Assembly (NCBI RefSeq): GCF_001279525.1
Contig: NZ_LGDY01000092.1
Location: 1-64,000, forward strand
DNA length: 64,000 nucleotides
DNA from: Nocardia sp. NRRL S-836
Lineage (GTDB): Bacteria; Actinomycetota; Actinomycetes; Mycobacteriales; Pseudonocardiaceae
Direction: 5' to 3'
The position numbers and the translations under genes were made by a program. Of this stretch, positions 1 to 8,856 are shown piece by piece; within the stretch, counting starts at the first letter, position 1; every line of letters begins with the position of its first letter. Under the pieces are notes generated by a model, which was not told the origin of the DNA, made no database searches, and saw nothing but the letters and a program-made list of their open reading frames with translations.

Positions 1-121
1 CCCGGACGCTCATCCCGGAGGCGAGCGCCAGACCTGCCTGCGACAGACCTGCCGCCGTCCGCAGGCTCAGCAGGACCTCGCCGAACGTCGAACCGGATGC
101 CGAGGTGTGAGGGGCAGTCAT
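1..121 (-). CDS. N-terminus of an XRE-type HTH regulator (runs off the window)
   Basis: Reading leftward from an ATG at 119-121, the frame stays open to the window edge and gives about 40 residues. They include LRTAAGLSQAGLALASGMSV, which matches the first helices of an XRE-type helix-turn-helix (usual pattern L-R-x-x-A-G-L-S-Q-x-x-L-A-x-x-x-G-x-S-x-R). Purine-rich GGGAGAG and GAGGG stretches lie just upstream on the minus strand and support this start. Proteins with this opening are often either small repressors or large ATPase/TPR regulators; the rest lies outside the window, so the class cannot be decided. It is divergent from the methyltransferase at 439. Confidence 0.55.
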   Translation of the reverse strand, partial: MTAPHTSASGSTFGEVLLSLRTAAGLSQAGLALASGMSVR

Positions 122-438
122 GCCCTCAATCTCTCCCATGCCTGTCTCGGAGGGCAAACTGATGTGGAATTCAGGGCAAAGACGGCCATTCGGGTGAATC
201 GGGCACGTGAGGACGCGGGTGTGCCGGGTCCGCCACACCCCACACCGACACGCCGCCGTGCCCAGGACAGCACCGTCACGTTCAGCTTCCGAGCACTCCC
301 AACGCTGACTCGATCGGGTGGCATCATCGACATCTGGTTCACGCTGCCACCGTCGAAAGGTCAGGCCTGTCGAGTGCAGACCCCATTCGAACCCGAGCAC
401 TTCACCCGAACGGCCGCTCTCGCTCCCGGACGGCTCCG
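122..438. other. divergent intergenic region
   Basis: This 317-base gap separates the partial HTH gene (leftward) from the DUF574 methyltransferase (rightward). Open frames on both strands have no recognisable protein signature. It probably holds both promoters, but I cannot point to a convincing -10/-35 pair. Confidence 0.4.
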
Positions 439-1260
439 GTGACCGGCAGGCACGAGGCCCCAGGGGAGCAGGTGCCGCCTGGGGTGGATCCGGAGATCCC
501 GAGCGCGGCCAGGGCCTACGACTACCTGCTCGGCGGAGGCCACAACTTCGCCGCGGACCGCGAGCTGGCGAAGAAGATCCAGGTCGTGCAGCCGGGCGTG
601 GTGCGCATCGCCCAGCAGAACCGGGCGTTCCTGCGCCGGGCGGTGCTGTTCATGGTCGAGGCGGGCGTCCGCCAGTTCCTCGACCTGGGCTCGGGCATCC
701 CGACCGTGGGCAACGTCCACGAGATCGCCCAGGCCGCCGCGCCGGACGCGCGGGTGGTCTACGTCGACTACGACCCGGTCGCCGTCGCGCACAGCCGACT
801 GTTGCTGGCGCACAACGACAACGCCGACATCGTGGACGCCGACATCACCCGCCCGCACGACGTGCTCGACGCCGGACCGGCCCGCCGGCTGCTCGACCTC
901 GACCGGCCGGTCGGGCTGCTGGCCGTCACCATCGGCCACTACATCCCTCCCGAAGCCGATCCCGCGGGCCTGTTCGCCCGCTACCGCGACGCGCTGGCAC
1001 CCGGCAGCTTTCTCGCTCTCACCCACCTCACCGACGACTTCACCGCCATTCGCGGCGAGCAGATCGTCAACACGATGAAGTCCTCCCGCAACAACGTCTT
1101 TCCCCGTACGCGGGAAGAGGTGCTGAAGCTGTTCACCGGCTACGGGCTCGTCGAGCCGGGCCTGGTCACCACCTCCAGCTGGCGGCCAGGCAAGGGGGTG
1201 ACCAGCATGCAGGACACCGAGCGGGACGGCCTGTACGCCGGCGTCGGACGACGACTGTGA
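439..1260 (+). CDS. DUF574-family SAM-dependent methyltransferase
   Basis: A 273-residue protein of the actinobacterial S-adenosylmethionine methyltransferase family formerly called DUF574. The family signature SAARAYDYLLGGGHNFAADR is present near residues 22-41, followed by the SAM-binding glycine motif FLDLGSGIPT (about 80-89) and the acidic strand VVYVDYDPVA that normally holds the ribose hydroxyls. The length is normal for the family. The start is the GTG at 439. Substrates of this very abundant family are mostly unknown. It stands alone: 428 bases separate it from the next gene, so there is no strong sign that it belongs to the dehydrogenase operon. Confidence 0.85.
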   Translation: MTGRHEAPGEQVPPGVDPEIPSAARAYDYLLGGGHNFAADRELAKKIQVVQPGVVRIAQQNRAFLRRAVLFMVEAGVRQFLDLGSGIPTVGNVHEIAQAAAPDARVVYVDYDPVAVAHSRLLLAHNDNADIVDADITRPHDVLDAGPARRLLDLDRPVGLLAVTIGHYIPPEADPAGLFARYRDALAPGSFLALTHLTDDFTAIRGEQIVNTMKSSRNNVFPRTREEVLKLFTGYGLVEPGLVTTSSWRPGKGVTSMQDTERDGLYAGVGRRL

Positions 1261-1688
1261 ACCCGTGTCGGAGCCCCAGATCAGCGCTTCGACGGCTTCG
1301 AGCTTGGTCGCGCTCACGTGTGCCTGGAGTTCGCGCGCGGACACCTCTTGATAGGGCATGTCCAGTTGCCACACGAATCTCATGAGGCATCGGCATTCAT
1401 CCTGTTGACGGCTTACACGTATTCGGTGCTCATGGCAGATGAAGCCCGATATCGGGAGAGCTATATCTCATGTCCCTGTCCCATGGCTATCGGCCAACGG
1501 GGTGCATGCAGTCATGGAACCTGTCCCACGCGTTGGAATGAAAGCTTCTGCGAAACGGAAGGGTGCGCCAAGCTCCGAAGAGAAAAGCCCGATCCCATAT
1601 CCAGAAATGGACCACGACCGAGGTTGCTCCACTCCAGTCCAAAATCCGCGGGCTTTGGACAAAGGCGACCAGGCCCGAGGAGGCGAAT
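1261..1688. other. intergenic region upstream of the dehydrogenase operon
   Basis: This 428-base stretch contains no supportable gene. The E1alpha frame is open back to 1563, but the better ribosome site is at about 1677-1682, so the upstream part is treated as leader. GC content falls around 1390-1600, as expected for a promoter region. Confidence 0.5.
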
Positions 1689-2660
1689 GTGGCCGGCGCG
1701 GCATCCCAGCTCATCGGCGGCAGCACCACTGCGGCGGCACCTCAGCCCCGGACAGGTGTGGAGCGCCTGTCGCGGTTACCGGCCGAGGACCTCGACACCC
1801 TGCTGATGATCCGCCACTTCGAACTGGCGTTGCTCGAACTGTTCTCGCAGGGTCTGCTGCACGGCACCACGCACACCTGCCTCGGGCAGGAGTACGTCCC
1901 CGTCGCGCTCTACGCACTGCTGGACGAGGGCGACCACATCTTCAGCAACCACCGCGGGCACGGCCACTACCTGGCCCGCTTCCGCGACCCGCACGGCCTG
2001 CTGGCGGAGATCATGGGACGCGAGGGTGCGGTGTGCCACGGGGTGGGCGGCAGCCAGCACATCTACCGCGATCGCTACCTGTCCACCGGCGTGCAGGGCG
2101 AGAGCCTGCCGGTGGCCGCCGGGGTCGCCCTGCACCTGCGACGGGCCGAGCCCGGACGGATCGCGGTGGTGCACATCGGTGACGGCACGTGGGGCGAGGG
2201 CGCGGTGTACGAGGCGCTCAACATGGCCCAGCTGTGGCGGTTGCCCCTGCTGGTCGTGGTCGAGAACAACAGGATCGCCCAGTCCACCCCGACCGAGCGG
2301 CAGCTGGCCGGCACCATCCAGGCGCGTGCGGCGGCCTTCGGCATCCGGCACCACCACGTCACCTCGCACGACGTCGCCCAGGTGCGCCGGGAGTTGTCCG
2401 GCCTGATCGACGACATCCGCACCCGGCCCCAGCCCCTGGTGGTGGAGTTCGACACGAACCGCGTTGGCCCGCACAGCAAGGGGGACGACTCCCGCCCCGC
2501 CGAGGTGATGCGGCACGCGGCCGCGCACGACTGGTACCACCGGTACGAGCAGCAGCACCCGGAGCAGTTCGCCGTGGCGGACCGGAACCAGCGACTGGCG
2601 ATCGCCGAGGTCGTGCGCGAGGTCCAGGCCCGCCCCGCGTCCCGCTGGGAGCACTCATGA
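1689..2660 (+). CDS. 2-oxoacid dehydrogenase E1 component, alpha subunit
   Basis: A 323-residue thiamine-diphosphate-dependent E1alpha subunit of the pyruvate / acetoin / branched-chain oxoacid dehydrogenase family. The diphosphate-binding motif runs from GDGTWGEG (residues 164-171) to the ENN at 192-194. It would form a heterotetramer with the next gene product, decarboxylate a 2-oxoacid and pass the acyl group to the lipoyl arm of E2. I chose GTG at 1689 because GAGGAGG lies just upstream at about 1677-1682; the frame is open to an ATG at 1563, but that extension has no family similarity. The stop overlaps the start of the beta gene by 4 bases (ATGA), indicating translational coupling. The substrate cannot be read from the sequence. 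Confidence 0.88.
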   Translation: MAGAASQLIGGSTTAAAPQPRTGVERLSRLPAEDLDTLLMIRHFELALLELFSQGLLHGTTHTCLGQEYVPVALYALLDEGDHIFSNHRGHGHYLARFRDPHGLLAEIMGREGAVCHGVGGSQHIYRDRYLSTGVQGESLPVAAGVALHLRRAEPGRIAVVHIGDGTWGEGAVYEALNMAQLWRLPLLVVVENNRIAQSTPTERQLAGTIQARAAAFGIRHHHVTSHDVAQVRRELSGLIDDIRTRPQPLVVEFDTNRVGPHSKGDDSRPAEVMRHAAAHDWYHRYEQQHPEQFAVADRNQRLAIAEVVREVQARPASRWEHS

Positions 2661-3670
2661 CCAGGGCGGAACGGGTGATCGGCAACCTCAACCGGGCCCT
2701 GCACACCCTCCTCGACGACGATCCCCGCGCCTACGTCATCGGCGAGGACATCGCCGACCCGTACGGCGGCGCCTTCAAGGCCACCCGCGGCCTGTCGGAC
2801 CGCCACCCGGAAAGGGTGATCTCCTCGCCGATCAGCGAGGGCGGCATCGTGGGTGTCGCCGCCGGGCTCGCCCTGACCGGCAACCGCCCGGTCGTGGAGA
2901 TGATGTTCTCCGACTTCGCCGCCCTCGCCTTCGACCAGCTCCTGAACTTCGCCAGCAAGTCCGTGTCGATGTACGGCCGCACCGTCGCGATGAGCATGGT
3001 GGTCCGCTGCCCCACCGGCGGCAACCGGGGCTACGGGCCGACCCACAGCCAGAGCCTGCAGAAGCACTTCATCGGCATCCCCGCGCTCAGCCTGCACGAG
3101 ATGTCGCCGTTCCACGACAACGCGGACGTCCTCACCGCCATGCTCTCCCGCGAGCAGCCGTGCATGTTGTTCGAGGACAAGACGCTCTACACCCGCACCA
3201 TGCACCAGGGCGGGGTCGTCGACGACCTCTTCCGGTACGAGCTGCTCGACGACCCGAGCCGGACCGCGCGCGTGTTCCCCGTGGACTGCGGCGACCCGGA
3301 CTGGATCATCCTGGCCCCCGGAGGCCTGACCGAGCGGGTCGTCGCCGCCATGCGCACCCTGCTGCTGGAGGAAGAGGTCACCTGCGAGCTCCTGGTGCCC
3401 TCCCGGCTCTACCCGTTCACGGTCGAACCGCTGCTCGCGACGGTGTCCCGCGCCCGCCGCGTCTGCGTCGCGGAGGACAGCACGGCGGACGGCACCTGGG
3501 GCGAGATGCTCGCCCAGCAGCTGCACCAGCACCTGTGGCGGCGGCTGGCCCGCCCCGTGCTGCTGCTCAGTGCGCAACCGAGCGTCATCCCCACCGCGGC
3601 CCACCTGGAGCACCCCGTCCTGCCCCAGGCGACCGCACTCCGCCGCGCTCTCACGGAGGCTTCCCAGTGA
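2657..3670 (+). CDS. 2-oxoacid dehydrogenase E1 component, beta subunit
   Basis: A 337-residue E1beta (transketolase central and C-terminal type) protein. Family features include YVIGEDIADPYGG near residue 30, the conserved segment SSPISEGGIVGVAAGLAL near 58-76, and PTGGNRGYGPTHSQS near 120. It overlaps the E1alpha stop by 4 bases and its own stop overlaps the E2 start by 4 bases (GTGA), so the three genes form one tightly coupled operon. Together with E1alpha it completes the TPP active site. The divided alpha/beta arrangement is that of acetoin and branched-chain dehydrogenases rather than the single-chain AceE of housekeeping actinobacterial pyruvate dehydrogenase, consistent with an accessory role. 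Confidence 0.88.
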   Translation: MTRAERVIGNLNRALHTLLDDDPRAYVIGEDIADPYGGAFKATRGLSDRHPERVISSPISEGGIVGVAAGLALTGNRPVVEMMFSDFAALAFDQLLNFASKSVSMYGRTVAMSMVVRCPTGGNRGYGPTHSQSLQKHFIGIPALSLHEMSPFHDNADVLTAMLSREQPCMLFEDKTLYTRTMHQGGVVDDLFRYELLDDPSRTARVFPVDCGDPDWIILAPGGLTERVVAAMRTLLLEEEVTCELLVPSRLYPFTVEPLLATVSRARRVCVAEDSTADGTWGEMLAQQLHQHLWRRLARPVLLLSAQPSVIPTAAHLEHPVLPQATALRRALTEASQ

Positions 3671-4845
3671 TCAGCGTCAAGCTGCCCACCCTCAACACCA
3701 ACGACATCGGCTACGTCCTGGTCGAATGGCTCGCCGAGCACGGCGCACGCGTCGAGAAGGGGCAGCCGCTGGTGGTGATCGAGACCTCCAAGGCGCAGCA
3801 GGAGGTCGACAGCACCGCCGACGGCATCCTGCACACCCTCCTCGCGGACGGCGCGGACTGCCGCCCCGGCCAGACCGTCGCCCACCTCTTCGCCTCGGCG
3901 GACGAACGCAGTGCCTACCTCTCCGCACCGGCCGCCGACCCCGCGGCAGGGCCGGAGCCGGTAACCGGTGCCGGACTGACGCTCACCAAGGCGGCACGCG
4001 CCCTCGCGGACCAGCACGGCCTGACCGACGACGAACTGCGCGGACTGGGCCGCACGTTGATCCGCGCGGCCGACGTCGAAGCACTGGTGCAACGCCCCGC
4101 GCAAGCCGGTGCCCCCACCGGCCAGCGGCTGTCGGCGCAGCAACGGGCGGTGGGCGCCGTGGTCACCGAGTCGATGCGCACCATCCCGGCCGCCTGCGCC
4201 TACGCCAAGGTCGACGTCGGCCCGGCTCAGGACCTCGCTGAGCAGCTGCGCCGGCGCACCGGCAGCTTCGTCTCCCTGGTCGGCCTGCTCATCAGATCGG
4301 TGGCGGACCGACTCCCGGCGCACCCGAGCCTGTTCGCCCGGCTCCTCGACGACGGCACCGTCGAGCCCGCCCCCCGCGCACACGTCGCGGTGGCCGTGGA
4401 CGCCGGAAAGGGCCTGTACACCCCGGTCGTGCACAACGCCGCCGCGCTGAGCGTCGCTCAGATCGCCGACCTGATAACGGGGTTCCGCGACAAAGCCGCC
4501 CGCGGCACCTTCCGCGCCGACGAGCTCACCGGCGCCAACATCATGATCGCCCCGCACACCACCGAGGGCGTGGTCTTCGCGACCCCCATCGTCTTCCCCG
4601 GCCAGACCTGCGCGCTCTCCCTGGGCGGCATCGACGAGCAGCTCGTCCTGGACGAGCGGGGCAGGCCGCAAGCCCGCCGGTTCGCGTACCTCGGTCTGGT
4701 CTACGACCACCGCGTGGTCAACGGCCGCGACGCGATGGCGTTCCTCGGCGACCTCAAACGAGCACTGGAGGCACCGGCCGCCCTCGCGGCCGGCGTCGAA
4801 GGCGACGAGGACGCGCGGAAGAAGGCGTGCGAACCCCTGCCCTGA
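3667..4845 (+). CDS. dihydrolipoamide acyltransferase (E2)
   Basis: A 392-residue E2. The N-terminal lipoyl domain (about 1-80) carries the attachment lysine at K42 in ETSKAQ. A short peripheral-subunit-binding region (about 100-138, LTKAARALADQHGL and following) precedes the acyltransferase core with the catalytic DHRVVNGRDA motif (His348). Only one lipoyl domain is present. It receives an acyl group from the E1 pair and would give acyl-CoA or hand the acyl group to another acceptor. No E3 (lipoamide dehydrogenase) gene lies in the window; a shared housekeeping E3 could serve, or the complex could work non-oxidatively in biosynthesis. The start is the GTG at 3667, coupled to E1beta. Confidence 0.87.
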   Translation: MISVKLPTLNTNDIGYVLVEWLAEHGARVEKGQPLVVIETSKAQQEVDSTADGILHTLLADGADCRPGQTVAHLFASADERSAYLSAPAADPAAGPEPVTGAGLTLTKAARALADQHGLTDDELRGLGRTLIRAADVEALVQRPAQAGAPTGQRLSAQQRAVGAVVTESMRTIPAACAYAKVDVGPAQDLAEQLRRRTGSFVSLVGLLIRSVADRLPAHPSLFARLLDDGTVEPAPRAHVAVAVDAGKGLYTPVVHNAAALSVAQIADLITGFRDKAARGTFRADELTGANIMIAPHTTEGVVFATPIVFPGQTCALSLGGIDEQLVLDERGRPQARRFAYLGLVYDHRVVNGRDAMAFLGDLKRALEAPAALAAGVEGDEDARKKACEPLP

Positions 4846-4894
4846 CAGGCGCAACACCCAGACGTTCTGATCGTCCCTAGGAGGCTGCTACCCG

Positions 4895-5983
4895 ATGGAG
4901 AAGTTCGCCCTGCTGTGCGACGCCGTCGCCCACATCCACGCCGGCCGCTCCGCGCAGGCCCGTCCCGCGCTGGACACGTTGCGGAAGCTGATCGGGCCCG
5001 AGGTGCGGCCGCAGGACGCGGTCTACGAGCTCTACCGCGCCGCACTGGTCAACCGCGTCGAGGAGCACGGCAGCCCCTCGGAGACCAACCTGTACACCCA
5101 GACCTACGACCAGGCGCAGATCGACCTGTACTACCTGCTCACCACCCACCTGCCGTTCATGGACACGAGCCGGGTCGTCAACGAGCTGCTCGCCGGGCAG
5201 GTGGGCACCGCGACCGACTTCGCCCTGATGTCGGTCGGCATCGGGCACGGCCGCCAGGAAAGCGCGCTGCTGCACGGTCTCGCGGCCGGAAACCCGGAAC
5301 TGCGCCACTGCACGGTCATCGGCGTCGACCCCGACCGGGGAAGCCTGGCCACGGCTGAGCGCACCCTGCGGCTGGCCGCGGCCGAGCACGGTGTCGACCT
5401 GGACTTCCTGCCCGTGGCGAAGGTGGCCGAGGACCTCGACGACGAGGACTGGACGACCCTGTCCCGCATCGACGTCCCGTTGGTGGTCAACGCCTCCTTG
5501 GCGCTGCACCACATGCAGGACCCGACTCCCGGCCACGACGCCCGGGACGAGTTCTTCCAGCGGCTGCGCGAGCTGGAGCCGTGCGGGCTGGTGCTGAACG
5601 AGTTCGACTCCGACCACCACGAGGTGTCCTTCCCGCAGCGGTTCTTCAACTCGTGGCGGTTCTTCGGCACCATCCTGCGCGCCATCGAGGCCGCGCCCGC
5701 CACCCGGCAGGAGAAGGACCACATGAAGACGTTCTTCGCCCGCGAGGTCATGAACGTCGTCGGCTCGCGCACCGACGAACAACGCTTCGAGCGGCACGAG
5801 CCGGCCGCCACCTGGATCAACCGGCTGCGCCGCTGCGGCTTCGAGCCCTACGGTGACGTCCCGGGGCTTTCGATGCCACCGCTCCCCGCGGACTTCACGG
5901 TCCGCGTCCTGCCCGAGCAGGTCCGGCTCGGTTATCGCAACGCCACGGTCTGCTCTGTCATCGGCGCGCGTCCTGCGGGCTGA
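4895..5983 (+). CDS. GRAS-domain-like Rossmann methyltransferase
   Basis: A 362-residue protein with an AGGAGG ribosome site 8 bases before its ATG, 49 bases after the E2 stop, so probably the fourth gene of the operon. Its segments parallel those of GRAS proteins in order: LVVNASLALHHM (about 198-209) resembles the VN..F.LHHL stretch; LVLNEFDSDHHEVSFPQRF (about 231-249) the acidic-His stretch before F..RF; and RHEPAATWINRLRRCGFEP (about 299-317) the RHE...W..R...AGF motif. Bacterial GRAS proteins are regarded as Rossmann-fold methyltransferases related to the plant transcription regulators. A SAM-site-like segment lies around 110-150 (SVGIGHGRQES, then VIGVDPD). Substrate unknown. Plain class I methyltransferase is the fallback call. 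Confidence 0.62.
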   Translation: MEKFALLCDAVAHIHAGRSAQARPALDTLRKLIGPEVRPQDAVYELYRAALVNRVEEHGSPSETNLYTQTYDQAQIDLYYLLTTHLPFMDTSRVVNELLAGQVGTATDFALMSVGIGHGRQESALLHGLAAGNPELRHCTVIGVDPDRGSLATAERTLRLAAAEHGVDLDFLPVAKVAEDLDDEDWTTLSRIDVPLVVNASLALHHMQDPTPGHDARDEFFQRLRELEPCGLVLNEFDSDHHEVSFPQRFFNSWRFFGTILRAIEAAPATRQEKDHMKTFFAREVMNVVGSRTDEQRFERHEPAATWINRLRRCGFEPYGDVPGLSMPPLPADFTVRVLPEQVRLGYRNATVCSVIGARPAG

Positions 5984-6238
5984 GGCATCCCAGGTGTAGC
6001 GCCGGCGAAGTCGGTCCTTTCGTTCACTTGTCGAATTCTCAGTCCTCTGTCAGCTGTCTCTTCAGCTGGGTTTTGACGACCGCCTTACCGCCTGTGTCAC
6101 CCGGGGTGGAAAATCGCCACGCCGAACGGTGCGCGTGCCATTCGGGTGACCGTCAGCAACTCCTCCGGTTGATTGTCGACGATCATCGCGCCGTGGTCAG
6201 GTGGTCGTGGCTTGGCATCCGCGTGGGAGGAGTCGTCA

Positions 6239-6799
6239 GTGTCGATTCACCGAAGAGTTCCGAGGGGCCGGTCGAGGGCCTGGGCGGTGGCCGCCGCGTC
6301 GGTCCTCGTGCTCGGGTCGGCCGGCGCGCTCGCGCCACCGGCTCAAGCCGTGGTCCCCGACCTCACCTGCAACGTCAACGTGCAGCTCAGCTTCAGCCCC
6401 GCACTGACCGCCGTGCAGACCACGGCGTCGGTGACGGCGGTGGCGAACCTGGTGAACTGCCTGTCCCCGAACGGTTCGCACCCGGAACTGGCCGGTGGTG
6501 CGGTCACCAGCGCCACGGCCACGGCCACCAGCCTCGGTGGTGTGCCGTGCAACCTGCTGCTCACCCTCACCGGCTCGGCGACCATCCAGTGGTCCCCGGG
6601 AGACGAGCAGACCACCTTCGACTTCACCGTGCGCACCAACGTGCTCGACGGCACCGTGCAGCTGACGACCTGGCAGACCAGCGGTCCGCTGACCGGCACC
6701 ACGTCGCAAACGGTCGGGGCGGCCAACCCCAACCTCGACTGCCTCCTCAACGGCCTGTCCGGACTGACCGTGCCGATCGGGCAGACCACCTTCCTCTGA
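6239..6799 (+). CDS. small secreted protein, unknown function
   Basis: A 186-residue exported protein. The GTG at 6239 is preferred because GGGAGGAG sits at 6225-6232 and the resulting N-terminus is a typical signal peptide: RGRSR basic end, an Ala/Leu/Val core, and cleavage after APPAQA near residue 37. The mature part is Ser/Thr/Val rich with four cysteines, including DLTCNVNV near its start and LDCLLNG near its end, and looks beta-rich. It resembles generic actinomycete secreted beta-sandwich proteins, but I cannot assign a family. It stands alone on the plus strand with 255 bases of upstream spacer. Confidence 0.65.
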   Translation: MSIHRRVPRGRSRAWAVAAASVLVLGSAGALAPPAQAVVPDLTCNVNVQLSFSPALTAVQTTASVTAVANLVNCLSPNGSHPELAGGAVTSATATATSLGGVPCNLLLTLTGSATIQWSPGDEQTTFDFTVRTNVLDGTVQLTTWQTSGPLTGTTSQTVGAANPNLDCLLNGLSGLTVPIGQTTFL

Positions 6800-7070
6800 T
6801 CACCCGGCACTTCGGCCGGACGAGCCGAGAGCAGCTGGGAGCCCTGCGCCGATCTGTCCATTTAGGACGGTGTTCATCCATGGGGTCTGACGAGGCGAAC
6901 ATGCCGATGGGGCCGTTTCCGGACGCCGTGCGGCGGGTCTGCCGGCCCGCCGCACGAGTCGCGGCCGGAGTGGGCGGCATCCGCACGGCGGGCGACGATG
7001 GCGAACGACGAACCCGGCCAGCCCGATCAGCGGGGCTCGCGCGTGCCGCGCTGATCGAGCCAGTGTGCCT
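6800..7070. other. intergenic region with a partial copy of the 42-bp terminator palindrome
   Basis: Convergent spacer between the secreted protein gene and the cyclase-family gene. At about 6899-6922 it contains ATGCCGATGGGGCCGTTTCC, the left arm and flank of the palindrome found complete at 16707-16748 and degenerate at 33713-33754. The preceding words (GGGGTCTGACGAGGCGAACA) also resemble those at 33689. Only one arm is present, so it is not a hairpin here. Confidence 0.6.
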
Positions 7071-8030
7071 TCATTTGATGGCAACGGGGTTTGCTGGCGC
7101 GCCGGTGGCGCCGACGACTTTGAGGGGAGCGGCGATGTAGCAGAAGCTGTATTGCCGGTCGAGGTCGCAGTCGTGAGCGAGATCCTCCAGCCACGCCAGT
7201 TCGGTGAACACGACGCCGAGGTTGCGCATGAGCGCCGCGTGGAGTGGAAGTTTCGCCGGCACGGCCGGATCGTCGAGCACCTCGTTGGCGATCGTGTCGG
7301 TGATCAGGTTGGGGACCTGCATGGTGTCGAACCACTCGACGATGCCGGGGCGGTAGGTGAGGCCAGGCTCGTTGAGCTTGTCCGCATAGGCCTTCGGGTC
7401 GTGTCGGTAGCGCCGCATCGACCCGGTGCGGATCAGCAGGATGTCACCTGGTTCCAGTGCTACACCCTGCTGTTGGGCACAAGCGACGAGGTCTTCGTGG
7501 TCGAAGGTTTCGTCGGCGTCGAGCCAGGGTTTGCCGCGATGGCGGGCCATGTCGAGCAAGACGCCGCGGCCGGCGACGCCGCGTTCGGCGATCGGCAGGA
7601 CTCCGCCGCGGGTCATGCTGCCGATCGTTGTGTCGGCGTGATGTCCGTTCCAGGTGGTGTCGTCGTACCAGGCGTGTCCCAGGCCGTCGTAATGCGTTGT
7701 TCCCTGCAGGTGCATGAAGATCGTGTCGTCGGCGTACTCCAGGCCGCCCTGGAAGGGCTGGCTCGCTCCCTCCCGATAGGTGCTCTTGTCCTGGACGTTC
7801 GCTCGCTGGGGCTGCCGGCGGGCGGGCCACATGGGGTCGCCGTCCGGGTCGCACATGGTTGCCTGGAGGGTGAAGACCTTCCCCTGCCGGACTGTTCGAA
7901 TGCCCCGCAGGACGGCGTTCTGGTCGAGGTAGTTGAGGCAGCCCACCTCGTCGGCCTCACCCCAGCGTGCCCAGTTGGTGGGCGATCCGGCGAGGAGGTT
8001 CTTCAGGTCGGCGTGCTCAGGAGTACGCAT
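7071..8030 (-). CDS. cyclase-family metal-dependent hydrolase (kynurenine-formamidase-like fold)
   Basis: A 319-residue protein of the cyclase family (the fold shared with bacterial kynurenine formamidase). The metal-binding signature, H-x-G-T-H-x-D-x-x-x-H in the family, appears as HLQGTTHYDGLGHAWYDD near residues 106-123. Family members hydrolyse amides, lactones or isatin-type substrates; the extended N-terminus (GWARWGEADEVG-like) is typical of the long subgroup seen in actinobacteria and proteobacteria. Its start overlaps the end of panB by 14 bases on the same strand, so the two are translationally coupled. The substrate cannot be inferred, although coupling to PanB suggests a small-acid pathway. 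Confidence 0.78.
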   Translation of the reverse strand: MRTPEHADLKNLLAGSPTNWARWGEADEVGCLNYLDQNAVLRGIRTVRQGKVFTLQATMCDPDGDPMWPARRQPQRANVQDKSTYREGASQPFQGGLEYADDTIFMHLQGTTHYDGLGHAWYDDTTWNGHHADTTIGSMTRGGVLPIAERGVAGRGVLLDMARHRGKPWLDADETFDHEDLVACAQQQGVALEPGDILLIRTGSMRRYRHDPKAYADKLNEPGLTYRPGIVEWFDTMQVPNLITDTIANEVLDDPAVPAKLPLHAALMRNLGVVFTELAWLEDLAHDCDLDRQYSFCYIAAPLKVVGATGAPANPVAIK

Positions 8031-8856
8031 GATCCTCTCCAGGGTAGTTCCTCGACGAGACGTCGGAGATGAACTGCTGCGCGGCCTCGGAGAGGACCTG
8101 TCGCAGGTTCGAGTACCGCTTGACGAACCTGGGGGCCGGATCGGGTGTCAGCCCCGCCATGTCCTGCCAGACCAACACCTGTGCGTCGCAGTCGGGCCCG
8201 GCTCCGATGCCGATCGTCGGGATCGTGAGCTCGGCCGTGACGCGCTTCGCCAGTTCGGCGGGCACGACCTCGAGCACGACGGCGAACGCGCCGGCCGCCT
8301 CGAGGTCGCGAGCGTCCTGGATCAGACGTTCACCCGCCTCACCTCGTCCCTGCACCGTGTATCCGCCCAGCACGTTCACCGACTGCGGGGTGAGGCCGAC
8401 GTGGCCCATCACGGGGACTCCCGCGGTGACCAGTGTCTCGACCTGCGGGAGGACCGCCCGGCCCCCTTCGAGCTTCACGGCCTGTGCGCGGCCTTCCTTC
8501 ATGAAGCGCGCGGCGTTGTCGAGGGCTTTCTGCGGCGAACCCTGATAGGAGCCGAAAGGCATGTCGCCCACCACCAGGCACCTGGATGTTGCGCCGGTAA
8601 CCGCGCGAAGCAGCGGAAGTAATTCATCGACGGTCACCGGAAGCGTGCTGTCGTAGCCGAAGACAACGTTGGCCGCGCTATCGCCGACCAACAGCACGGG
8701 CACCCCGACATCGTCGAAGATCCTGGCAGTGAGTGCGTCGTAGGCAGTCAGCATCGCCCAGGGCTCGCCGCGTTTCTTCGCGGTCGCCAAGTCCCGGCCG
8801 GTCAGCCGTCGCCCTTCGACACCATATAGTGATCCGAGCCCTTCCGACATAGGCAT
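8017..8856 (-). CDS. panB: 3-methyl-2-oxobutanoate hydroxymethyltransferase (ketopantoate hydroxymethyltransferase)
   Basis: A 279-residue PanB of full length. Diagnostic motifs are MLTAYD (about 34-39), VGDSAANVVFGYDSTLPVT (about 56-74), GHVGLTPQSVN (about 145-155) and the C-terminal PTIGIGAGPDCDAQVLVWQD. It transfers a hydroxymethyl group from methylene-tetrahydrofolate to 2-oxoisovalerate, giving ketopantoate, the first step of pantothenate synthesis. It is coupled to the cyclase-family gene downstream and divergent from the DUF2520 reductase at 8996. With no panC or panD beside it, it may be an accessory copy; whether another panB exists cannot be seen here. Its substrate is also a classic substrate of branched-chain oxoacid dehydrogenases, one of which may be encoded at 1.7-4.8 kb. 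Confidence 0.92.
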   Translation of the reverse strand: MPMSEGLGSLYGVEGRRLTGRDLATAKKRGEPWAMLTAYDALTARIFDDVGVPVLLVGDSAANVVFGYDSTLPVTVDELLPLLRAVTGATSRCLVVGDMPFGSYQGSPQKALDNAARFMKEGRAQAVKLEGGRAVLPQVETLVTAGVPVMGHVGLTPQSVNVLGGYTVQGRGEAGERLIQDARDLEAAGAFAVVLEVVPAELAKRVTAELTIPTIGIGAGPDCDAQVLVWQDMAGLTPDPAPRFVKRYSNLRQVLSEAAQQFISDVSSRNYPGEDHAYS

